Assembly: GCA_023375785.1 (NCBI GenBank)
Contig: SZWC01004689.1
Location: 34,237-98,236, forward strand
Source of the DNA: Penium margaritaceum
Lineage: Eukaryota > Streptophyta > Zygnematophyceae > Desmidiales > Peniaceae
Direction: 5' to 3'
Length of the DNA: 64,000 nt
The notes under the pieces were generated by a model. It was not told the origin of the DNA and did no database searches. It saw only the letters and a list, made by a program, of their open reading frames with translations. Shown piece after piece: positions 51,701 to 62,300 of the stretch (its first letter is position 1; the number at the start of each line of letters is the position of its first letter). A program made the position numbers and the translations under genes.

Positions 51701-54700
51701 ACACTTAGTGACATTATTTGGTCATGGTCAGTGACATATGCCTACTTTGGTTGGTCATCATGCATGGTATGCACACCGTGCCACAACTTATTGAAGGTCC
51801 TTGTGGTTCCTAGTTGATACCTGGTGTTCTTAAACCATTGTCTCCCCCTCTGACCATTTGTGACTCCTATTATGAGTTGTCAACCTTGACCACACACAGC
51901 GGATTTCTTTAGTCAAAGGCATTAGATATGCCTACTTTGGTCGGTCATTGTGCATGATAGCCACACCATGCTTCTACCGATTAAAGTGCGCTGTACTTGC
52001 TAGCTGAGAACTTATATCCCCAGACCATTGTTTCCCCTTCTGACCGTTTGTGACTCGTTTTATGGTTGGTGAACGTTGACCACCCATATTAAACTTCTCT
52101 GGTCATGGTCAGTGACATATGCCTAGTTTGGTTGTTTTGTGTGCATAGTAGCCACACCGTGGCACTGCGTATGGAAGTTCTTTGTCCTTTATAGTCGATA
52201 CATAGGGTTCCCAAACCATTGTCCCTCCCTCTGACAATCTTTTGACTCGTGTTGTGAGTTGTCAATGTTGACCACACATAGTGGACTTCTTCAGTCATAG
52301 TCAGTGACGTATGCATCCTTTCGTTGGTCACTGTGCACGCTAGCCACGCTGTGCCACTGCTTGTTGAAGGTCTTTGTACTTGCTAGTTGAAAACTAGTGT
52401 TCCCAACCCATTGTTTCCCCCTCTAACCATTTGTGACTCGTGTTATGAGTTTTCAACGTTGACCACACACTATGAAATTCTTTTGGTCATGGTTAGTGAC
52501 ATATGCATACTTTGGTTTGTCACTGTACATGGTTACCACGCCGTGTCACTACGTATTGAAGGCATTTGTGCTTTCTAGTTTATAGCTAGTCTTCCAAACC
52601 CATTCTTACCCCCTCTCACTACCTGTGACTCGTGTTGTGGGTTGTCAACATTGATCACATGAAGTGAAATTATTTGGTAGTGGTCATTGACATATGCATA
52701 TTTTGGTTGGTCACTGTGCATTGTAGCCACACGGTGCAACTACATATCGGAGGTATTCGTACTTGCTAGTCGATAACTAGTATTCACAAACCATTTTGTT
52801 CCACTGTGACCATTTGTGACTCGTGTTACAAGTTGTCATAGTTTACCACACATTGTGACATTCTTTGGTCATGGTAAGTGACATCTGCATACTTTGGTTG
52901 GTCATCGTGCATGGTATCCACACCGTGCCACAACTCATTGAAGGTCATTGTGCTTGCTATTTTATCAGTGGAGTTGCTAAACCATTGTTTCCCCCTCTGG
53001 CCATTTGTGACTCGTATTATGAGTTGTCAACGTTGACCACACAGAGCGGATTTCTTTGGTCAAAGGCAATACATATGCCTACTTTGGTCGGTCATTGTGC
53101 ATGGTAGCCACACCGTGCTACTTCTGATTGAAGGTCCTTGTACTTGGTAGTTGAGAACTGATATTCCCGGCCCATTGTTTCCCCCTCTGACCGTTTCTGA
53201 CTCGTGTTATGGTTGGTGAAAATTGACCATCCATATTGAAATTCTTTGGTCATGGTCAGTGATATATGCCTAGTCTGGTTGTTTGGTGTGCACAGAAGCC
53301 ACACCGTGCCACTACGTATTGAAGTTCTTTGTCCTTTCTAGTCCATGCATAGGTTTCCCAAACCATTGTCTCTCCCTCTGACCATTTGTGACTCGTGTTA
53401 TGAGTTGTCAGTATTGACCACACATAGTGGGTTTCTTCGGTCATAGTCAGTGACGTATGCATCCTTTGGTTGGTCCCTGTGCATGCTAGCCACACCGTGC
53501 CACTACTTGTTGAAGGTCTTCCTACTTGCTAGTTGATAACTAGTGTGCCCAACCCATTGTTTCCCCCTCTGACCATTTGTGACTCGTGTTACGAGGTCTC
53601 AACGTTGACCACATACTTTGAAATTCGTTTGGTCATGGTTAGTGACATATGCATACATTGGTTTGTCACTGCACATGGTTACCACGCTGTGACACTATGT
53701 ATTGAAGGTCTCTGTGCTTTCTACTTTATAGCTTGTCTTCCCAACCCATTGTTACCCCCTCTGACTATACGTGACTTGTGTTGTGAACTGTCAACATTGA
53801 CCACATGAAGTGAAATTATGTGGTCATGGTCAGTGACATATGCATACTTTGCTTGGTCACCGTGCATTGTAGCCACACTGTGCAACTACATATTGAGGGT
53901 ATTTGTACTTTCTAGTCGATAACTAGTATCCAGAAACCATTATCTTCCACTCTGACCATTTGTGACTTGTCATATGAGTTGTCAAAGTTTACCACAAATG
54001 GTGACATTCTTTGGTCCTGGTCAGTGACATATGCATATTTTGGTTGGTCATCGTGCATGGTATCCACACCGTGCCTCACCGCATTGAAGGTCATTGTGCT
54101 TGCTAGTCGATACCTGTTGTTCCCAAGCCATTTCTTCCCCCCTTTGACCATTTGTGACTCCTATTATTAGTTGTCAACTTTGACCACACAGAGCGGAATT
54201 CTTAGGTCAAAGGCAGTACATATGCCTACTTTGGTCGGTCATTGTGCATGGTAGCCACACCGTGCTACTACTGATTGAAGGTCGTTGTACTTGCTAGTTG
54301 ATAACTGATATCCCCGGACCATTTCTTCCCCGTCTGAATGTTTGTGAGTCGTGTCATGGTTGGTGAACGTTGACCACCCATGTTGAAATTCATTGATCAT
54401 GGTCAGTGACATCTGCTAAGTCTGGTTGTTTGGTGTGCAAAGTAGCCACATCGTGCCAGTACGTATTGAATTTCGTTGTCCTCTCTAGTCCATGCATAGG
54501 TTTCTGAAACCGTTGTCTCTCCCTCTGACCATTTGTGACTCGTGTTATGAGTCGTCAATATTGACCACACATAGTGGACTTCTTTGCTCATAGTCAGTGG
54601 CGTATGCATCCTTTGGTTGGTCTCAAGCACGCTAGCCACACCGTGCCACTACTTGTTGAAGGTGTTCGTACTTGCTTGTTGATAACTAGTGTTCCCAACC

Positions 54701-57183
54701 CATTGTTTCCCACTCTGACGAATTGTGACTCGTGTTATGAGTTTTCAACGTTGACCACATACTCTGAAATTCGTTTGGTCGTGGTTAGTGACATATGCCT
54801 GCTTTGGTTTGTCACTGTACATGGTTACCACACCGTGGAACTACGTATTGAAGGTCTTTGTGCTTTCTAGTTGATAGCTAGTGTTCCCAAATCATTGTTA
54901 GCCCCCCTGACTATCTGTGACTCGTGTTGTGAGTTGTCAACGTTGACCACATGAAGTGGAATTCGTTGGTCATGGTCAATTACAAATGCATACTTTGGTT
55001 GGTCACTGTGCATGGTAGCCACACTGTGCCACTATATATTGAAGGTATTTGTACTTGCTACTCGATAACTGGTATTCACAAACCATTGTCTTCCACTCTG
55101 ACCATTTGTGACTCGTGTTATGGATTGTCATAGTTTACCACACTTAGTGATATTATGTGGTCATGGTCGGTGACATATGCCAACTTTGGTTGGTCATCGT
55201 GCATGGTATGCACACCGTGCCACGACTAATTGAAGGGTCTTGTGCTTCCTAGTTGATACCTGGTGTTCCCAAGCCATTGTCTCCCCCTCTGACCATTTGT
55301 GACTCCTATAATGAGTTGTCAACATTGACCACACACAGTGGATTTCTTTGGTCAAGGGCATTAGATATGCCTAATTTGGTCGGTCATTGTGCATGATAGC
55401 CACACCGTACTTCTACTGATTGAAGGTCGCTGTACATGCTAATTGATAACTCATATTCCGGAACCATTGTTTCCCCCCTCTGATCGTTTGTGACTTGTGT
55501 TATGGTTGGTGAACGTTGACCACCCATATTGAAATTATTTGGTCATGGTCAGTGACGCATGCCTAGTCTGGTTGTTTGGCGTGCACAGTAGGCACACCGT
55601 ACCACTGCGTATTGAAGTTCTATGTCCTTTCTAGTCCATACATGGGTTTCCCAATCCATTGTCTCTCCCTGAGATCATTTTTTACTCGTGTTGTGAGTTG
55701 TCAATGTTGACCACACATAGTGGACTTATGCATCCATTCTTTGGTCATGGTCAGTGACGTATGCATCCTTTGGTTGTTCACTGTGCACGCTAGCCACACC
55801 TTGCTATTTCTTGTTGAAGGCCTTTGTACTTGCTAGTTGATAACTGGTGTTCCCAACCCGTTGTTTCCTCCTCTGACCATTTGTGACTCGTGTTATGAGT
55901 TGTCAACGTTGACCACACACTATGAAATTATTTTGGTCAAAGTTAGTGACATATGCCTACTTTGGTTTGTCACTGTACATGGTTACCACGCCATGTCACT
56001 ATGTATTGAAGGTATTTGTGCTTTCTAGTTGATGGCTAGTCTTCCCAACCCATTCTTACCCTCTCCCACTATTCGTGACTTGTGTTGTGAGTTGTCAACA
56101 TTGACCAAATGAAGTGAAATTCTTTGGTCATGGAGAGTGACATATGCACACTTTGCTTGGTCAATGTGCATCGTAGCCATACTGTGCAACTACATATTGA
56201 AGTTATTTGTACTTGCTACTCGATAACTAGTATTCACAAACCATTGTCTTCCACTCTGACCATCTGTGACTCGTGTTATGAGTTGTCAAAGTTTACCACA
56301 CATAGCGACATTATTTGGTCATGGTCAGTGACATATGCATATTTTGGTTGGTCATCGTGCATGGCACCACACCGTGCCACAACTCATCGAAGGTCCTTGT
56401 GCTTGCTAGTTGATAGCTGGTGTTCCCAACCCATTGTTTCCCCCTCTAAACATTTATGACTCGTATTATGAGTTGTCAATGTTGACCACATACACCGGAT
56501 TTCTTTGGTCAAAGGCAGTGCATATGCCTACTTTGGTCGGTCATTTTGCATGATAGCCACACCGTGCTACTACTGATTGAAGGTCATTGTACTTGCTAGT
56601 TGAGGACTGATTTTCCCAGGCCATTGTTTCCCCCTGTGACCGTTTGTGACTTGTGTTATGGTTAGTGAACGTTGACCACCCACATTTAAATTCCTTGGTC
56701 ATGGTCAGTGACATATGCCTAGTTTGGTTGTTTGGTATGCATATTATCAACACCGTGCCACTACGTATTGAAGTTCTTTATCCTTTACAGTCAAAACATA
56801 GGGTTCTCAAACCATTTTCTCTCCCTCTGACCATTTGTGACTCGTGTTATGAGTTGTCAATGTTGACTACACATAGTGGACTTCTTCGGTCATAGTGAAT
56901 GATGCATGCATCCTTTGGTTGGTCACTGTGCATGCTGGCCGCACCGTGCCACTACTTGTTGAATGACTTTTTACTTGCTTGTTGATGGATAGTGTTCCCA
57001 ACCCATTGTTTCCCCCTGTGACCATTTGTGACTCGTGTAATGAGTTGTCAACATGGACCACACACTGTAAACTTCTTTTGGTCATGGTTAGTGACATATG
57101 CCTACTTTGGGCTGGCAGTATACATGGTTACCACGCCGTGTCACTGCGTGTTGAAGATCTGTGTGCTTTGTAGTTTATATCTA
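45764..57183 (-). repeat. Same 191-bp satellite and higher-order repeat, inverted arm
   Basis: Reading the reverse complement gives the same monomer types A to F in the same order as the arm at 39005-44664; on the plus strand they therefore appear backwards, with GGTTACCATG, GCATCCTTTGG and GTTTGGTGTGCA marks. The C-type box (GTCCATGCATAGG and variants) occurs at 46731, 47830, 48921, 50067, 52194, 53341, 54488, 55634 and 56790. Most spacings are 1146-1147 bp. Exceptions match visible indels: deletions near 47467 (~47 bp), 48043 (~54 bp) and 51206 (~163 bp, removing one C monomer box) and an 11-bp insertion near 55727. That makes about ten higher-order units. No gene is present in these 11.4 kb; the short open frames are satellite translation. 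Confidence 0.93.
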
Positions 57184-57819
57184 TGTTAGAATAAAAGCGA
57201 AGATGACCACAACAAGGCCCTGGTATCTCACCGCGGTGTTTTCCGGATAATCCCAATGAAGGTTCAGCTGCAGCAAGGACCGCCTCGGTGATAGTTCCGA
57301 AGAAGTCGCTAACGGTCATTGAACGATGGAACGGCCACCTGACCGAGTGATCCCATACTAAAGTGACACCTATTATCCATGCTCGACTAGTGGAAAGAAG
57401 CCGTTGCTCTGCTCATTTATCCTGTTTGTCTTTTTATACCGAGGATGTTCATCCCATTAAGTTAACCTGAACAGTTCTTCCCATCCTGTTCCCCTTTGGT
57501 TCCGCGGCTTCACTGCCGTGTCTTCGCTCTGCTCGCATCTCGCATTCCTTGCCTTCGCAAGCCTGTCTGAGCTCTTCGCTCCGTCACTTCCGCTCCTTTG
57601 CACAAATCTCTTACTCCGCCAACCATCACTCATCTCGCTAGCACTCTCTCACATCAGCTTGTCTACATCGACTACCTCACATCTTTGCCTCTGTGAACCT
57701 CTGTGAATAACTCCTCGGGACCGCTATCGCTTATGTCACTTTGCTGACGTACACTTGCGTGTCCCAACGCTTCTGCCTGCTTCTGCTGTTGCTGACCTCA
57801 TGACTGCATTCTTCTCACA
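57184..57819 (+). mobile_element. 5' LTR of a second copia-type element
   Basis: The satellite ends in TTTATATCTA and a 636-bp segment begins TGTTAGAATA and ends CTTCTCACA, so it has the standard TG...CA ends. It is followed at once by the primer-binding site, which fixes its 3' edge. It shares the block series described for the LTR at 45149-45763 but with many substitutions and indels. Flanking target-site duplication cannot be tested because the other end of the element is not in the window. Confidence 0.8.
57432..57438 (+). promoter_or_regulatory. Candidate TATA box of the second LTR
   Basis: TTTTATA lies about 250 bp into the LTR, directly before CCGAGGATGTTCAT, at the position that aligns with TATATA in the other LTR copy. 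Confidence 0.45.
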
Positions 57820-57831
57820 TGGTATCAGAGC
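57820..57831 (+). other. Primer-binding site, initiator-tRNA-Met type
   Basis: TGGTATCAGAGC touches the LTR 3' end. This is the classic Ty1/copia PBS, complementary to the 3' end of initiator methionine tRNA, from which minus-strand synthesis starts. It establishes the element's superfamily tendency and its plus orientation. Confidence 0.85.
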
Positions 57832-58325
57832 TTCAGGCAACATCACCTGGAGCCCCGTGACCGCAACATCACTTTGCCGCCATCCTTCCTTCATCATTTC
57901 CATTCGCATTCTTCTACTGCCGCTACCTTTGTCTCGCGCTTCTCCGCTTCATCAACAGCTCACATCATCAGCACTGCCTGACGAGTTCCCCGCACTGAAG
58001 AAACACCTCGTCGTCCTAAGGGAGCCCTGCGCCCAGGTCCGCGCCCGAGGCCAACAATCGGTGATTTGTCGTCCACATCAGCCGCAAGCAACTCTCGAGC
58101 CGCCGCTTGCCATCAACTACCGAAAAGCTTCCTGCCATCTGCCATCCACTGCCCCTCATTGCCTCTGCCTCCACAAGCATCTCCTCCTCTCGCCTCTTTT
58201 CTCATCAGCCTCATCTTGTGCTTCCTCCTCGTCATCTCCAGCCCACCTGCATCTATCATCTCGAGCCGCCTTCTCGCACCGCCTTCTCGCTCTGTCAGTA
58301 ACTGCAACCCAAACTGCCGTCGTCT

Positions 58326-58540
58326 GGATATCGGACACCACCAGTCTTCCTGCTCACATTTCCAAGACAACTGTGGAACAAGCCGTCACTCTCCTGACAT
58401 CAGCGGACTAGTACCTCTGCTTGCTGCCTGATTCTCTCCATCACAACCAACGTTCTTGAGCTATCAGGATATCGGACACCACCAGTCTTCCTGTCCGCTG
58501 AGGGCCAACTGAGGAACAAGCCGTCACTCTCCTCAAAGCA
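58326..58540 (+). repeat. Direct duplication, offset 141 bp
   Basis: GGATATCGGACACCACCAGT followed by CTTCCTG begins at 58326 and again at 58467; both copies end with AACAAGCCGTCACTCTCCT (about 58376 and 58516). The stretches between differ by several substitutions, so the duplication is not recent. Confidence 0.85.
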
Positions 58541-58819
58541 GAGGAAGTGGTTGTGTCTCTCTACCTCTCTGTCGCACCGCCTCTCATCTCTCCTGCCTCT
58601 GTTTGTCTCGCTCTCACTCATCCTCCTTGTGCACCGTCATTCTTCTTCATTCTTCACGTCATCCTCACCTGCTGCCTTCGGTCCTCCTTGCCATCCTCAC
58701 CAGTCTCCTTAGCTTCATGAGCCACCTGCTCCTGCCTCAGCTCTGTCTCTCTGTCATCAGCATCCTCCGTGCCGCCTTCACATCAATCATCGTCATCAGC
58801 ATCGTCTTGTAGCGTACGG

Positions 58820-59350
58820 GGTTCTGCCCTTGCATCCACTCAGTCGTCAATTTCATCCGCAACTTCCGCAATGCTTTTAGCTCGGCACAATGATCCGCCC
58901 GGTCGCATCGCCCGTTCCGCATCGACCTGCGCCCACGCCAAAACTTCCTTGAGCACACACGGCTCGCCCCTTCACCCACCCCGTCATCATCAACAGCCTG
59001 TGTTTCTTCGTCAGCAATCATCAGCATCTGTGGTCAGCACAAGGATCTGCACGAGCTAGCTGCCCGCTTCGCAGCAGCCTACACCCACGCCGGCAACAGA
59101 CTTCTCGCAGCGCGTCGGCTCTTGCCTTCCCCTTGCCGCATTCTATCCCCCTAACTCATCTGCGCACGAGGTTTCGCCCCTGCGCCCACTCATTATTCAG
59201 TTGCCTCCTCCTCTTCCGCATCGCTTTCCGCTCGGCACAAGGATCCGCCCGGTCGCATCACCTGTTCCACGAAGACCTGCGCCCACACTGAAAACTTCCT
59301 TTAGCGCACGTGGTTTTGGCCCTGCGCCCACTCCGTCATCGTCATCAGCC
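58820..59350 (+). repeat. Diverged repeats with a clear 350-bp pair
   Basis: CTCGGCACAAKGATCCGCCC followed by GGTCGCATC occurs at 58880 and 59230, exactly 350 bp apart, with homology extending through CCTGCGCCCAC, AAAACTTCCTT, a GCCC...CCCACYCCGTCATC block and CATCAGCC/CAACAGCC. A more diverged third version (GGTCAGCACAAGGATCTGC, then CTACACCCACGCCGGCAACAG) lies at about 59030-59120. The array is thus about three old units of roughly 155-196 bp. Its last copy leads straight into the 15-bp minisatellite. Confidence 0.75.
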
Positions 59351-62300
59351 ACTGTGTTTCTGACAACTGTGTCTCTAATCAGTGTGTTTCCGACCACTGT
59401 GATTCCGACCAGTTTAATTCTGACCAGTGTGTTTCTGACCACTGTATTTCTAACCACTGTGTTTCCGACCACTGTGTTTCTGACCACTGTGTTTCTGACC
59501 ACTGTGTTTTTGACCACTGTGTTTCTGACCACTGTGTTTCTGACCACTGTGTTTCTGACCACTGTGTTTCTGACCAGTGGGTTTCTGGCCATTGTGTTTC
59601 TGACCAGTGTGTTTCTGACCAGTGTGTTTCTGACGAGTGTGTTTCTGACCAGTGTGTTTCTGACCACTGTGTTTCTGACCAGTGTGTTTCTAACCACTGT
59701 GTTTCTGGCCATTGTGTTTCTGACCAGTGTGTTTCTGACCAGTGTGTTTCTGACCAGTGTGTTTCTGACCACTGTGTTTCTGACCAGTGTGTTTCTAACC
59801 ACTGTGTTTCCGACCACTGTGTTTCTGACCACTGTGTTTCTGACCACTGTGTTTTTGACCACTGTGTTTCTGACCACTGTGTTTCTGACCACTGTGTTTC
59901 TGACCACTGTGTTTCTGACCAGTGGGTTTCTGGCCATTGTGTTTCTGACCAGTGTGTTTCTGACCAGTGTGTTTCCGACCACTGTGTTTCTGACCACCGT
60001 GTTTCTGACCTGTGTATTTCTGTCCACTGTGTTTCTGACCTTCGTGTTCCTGACCACTGTGTTTCTGACCAGTGTGTTTCTGACCAGTGTGTTTCAGACG
60101 AGTGTGTTTCTGACCACTGTGTCTCTGACCACTGTGTTTCTGACCACTGCGTTTCTGACCACTGTATTTCTGACCAGTCTGTGTCTGACCAGTGTGTTTG
60201 TGACCACTGTGTTTCTGACCACCGTGCTCATGACCACTGTGTTTCTGACCAGTGTGTTTCTGACCAGTGTGTTTCTGACCAGTGTGTTTCTGACCAGTGT
60301 GTTTCTGACCAGTGTGTTTCTGACCAGTGTGTTTCTCACCAGTGTGTTTCTGACCAGTGTGTTTCTGACCAGTGTGTTTCTGACCAGTGTGTTTCTGACC
60401 AGTGTGTTTCTGACCAGTGTGTTTCTCACCAGTGTGTTTCTGACCACTGTGTATCTGACCACTCTGTTTCTGACCAATGTGTTTCTGACAAGTGTGTTTC
60501 TGACCACTGTGTTTTGGACCACTGTGTTCCTGAACATTGTGTTTTGACCACTGTGTTTCTGAACAGTGTGTTTCTGACCACTGTGTTTCTGACCACTGTG
60601 TTTCTGACTACTGTCTTCCTGACCAGTGTGTTTCTGACCACTGTGTTTCTGACCAGTGTGTTTCTGACTAGTGTGTTTCTGACCACTGTGTTTCTGACCA
60701 CTGTGTTTGTGACCAGTGTGTTTCTGACCACTGTGTGTCTGACCACAGTGTTTCCAACCAGTGTGTTTCTGACCACTGTGTTTCTGACCACTGTATTTCT
60801 GACCAGTCCGTGTCTGAACAGTGTGTTTGTGACCACGATGTTTCTGACCACTGTGTTCCTGACCACTATGTTTCTGACCAGTGTGTTTCTGACCAGTGTG
60901 TTTCTGACCTGTGTGTTTCAGACCACTGTGTGTTTGACCATTGTGTTTCTGACCAGTGTGTTTCTGACCACTGTGTTTCTGACCGGTGTGTTTCTGACCA
61001 CTGTGTTTCTGACCAGTGTGTTTCTGACCAGTGTGTTTCCGACCACTGTGTCTCTACCCAGTGTGTTTCCGACCAATGTGTTTTTGACCAGTGTAATTCT
61101 TACCAGTGTGTTTCTGACCACTGTGTTTCTGACCAGTGTGTTTCTGACCAGTGTGTTTCCGACCACTGTGTCTCTACCCAGTGTGTTTCCGACCAATGTG
61201 TTTTTGACCAGTGTAATTCTTACCAGTGTGTTTCTGACCACAGTGTTTGTAACCACTGTGTTTCCAACCACTGTGTTTCTGACTAGTGTGTTTCTGACCA
61301 CTGTGTTTCTGACCAGTGTGTTTCTGACCACTGTGTTTCTGACCACTGTGTTCCTGACCACCGTTGTTCTGACCACTGTGTTTTTGAACAGTGTGTATGT
61401 GGCCACTGTGTTTCTGACTGTTGTGTTTCTGACCAGTGTGTTTCTGACCACTGTGTTTCTGACCACTATGTTTCTGACCAGTGTTTTTCTGACCATTGTG
61501 TTTCCGACCACTGTTTTCCTGAACAGTGTGTTTCTGACCACTGTGTTTCTGACCACTGTGCTTCTGACCACTGTGTTTCTGACCACTGTGTTTCTGACCA
61601 CTGTGTTTCTGACCAGTGTGTTTCTGACCACTGTGTTTCTGACCACTGTGTTTCTGACCAGTGTGTTTCTGACGACTGTGTTTCTGACCAGTGTGTTTCT
61701 GACTAGTGTGTTTCTGACCTATGTGTTTCTGACCACTAAGTTTGTGACCAGTGTGTTTCTGACCACTGTGTGTCTGACCACTGTGTTTCTGACCAGCGTG
61801 TTTCTGACCAGTGTGTTTCTGACCACTGTGTTTCTGACCACAGTGCTTCTGACCACTGTATTTCTGACCAGTCTGTGTCTGACCAGTGTGTTTGTGACCA
61901 CTGTGTTTCTGACCAGCGTGTTTCTGACCAGTGTGTTTCTGACCACTGTGTTTCTGACCACAGTGCTTCTGACCACTGTATTTCTGACCAGTCTGTGTCT
62001 GACCAGTGTGTTTGTGACCACTGTGTTTCTGACCACTGTGTTCCTGACCACAGTGTTTCTGACCGGTGTGTTTCTGACCAGCGTGTTTCTGACCAGTGTG
62101 TTTCTGACCACTGTGTTTCTGACCAGTGTGTGTCTGACCAGTGTGTTTGTGACCACTGTGTTTCTGACCACTGTGTTCCTGACCACAGTGTTTCTGACCG
62201 GTGTGTTTCTGACCAGCGTGTTTCTGACCAGTGTGTTTCTGACCACTGTGTTTATGACCACTGTGTTTCTGACCATTGTGTTTCTGACCAGTGTGTTTCT

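Larger units (their letters stand above)
57832..59350 (+). mobile_element. CT-rich internal region of the second element, apparently non-coding
   Basis: After the PBS comes about 1.5 kb of cytosine- and thymine-rich sequence. Open frames exist (for example 57755-58411 plus), but the longest begins inside the LTR and crosses the PBS, its product is low-complexity S/L/P-rich, and none shows gag, protease, integrase or reverse transcriptase motifs. The segment holds its own duplications (listed separately). It could be the leader of a non-autonomous LARD- or TRIM-like element, or a full element disrupted by repeat expansion; no 3' LTR is seen before the window ends. Confidence 0.55.

Noticed and set aside
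45149-57819. The two LTRs as the two ends of one element enclosing the satellite
   Set aside because: Both are plus-oriented, but the left one ends at satellite with coding remnant before it (a 3' end) and the right one is followed by a PBS (a 5' end). The order is therefore 3' end then 5' end, and the sequences are strongly diverged.
57755-58411. 218-codon plus-strand frame as a possible retrotransposon gag
   Set aside because: It begins inside the LTR, crosses the primer-binding site, and its translation is low-complexity S/L/P-rich without capsid or zinc-knuckle motifs.
59201-60547. 448-codon plus-strand frame combining a proline-rich start with VFLTT repeats
   Set aside because: It starts in the duplicated non-coding region and runs into the 15-bp array; the same interval is open in other frames on both strands, and phase breaks at about 60541 end it.
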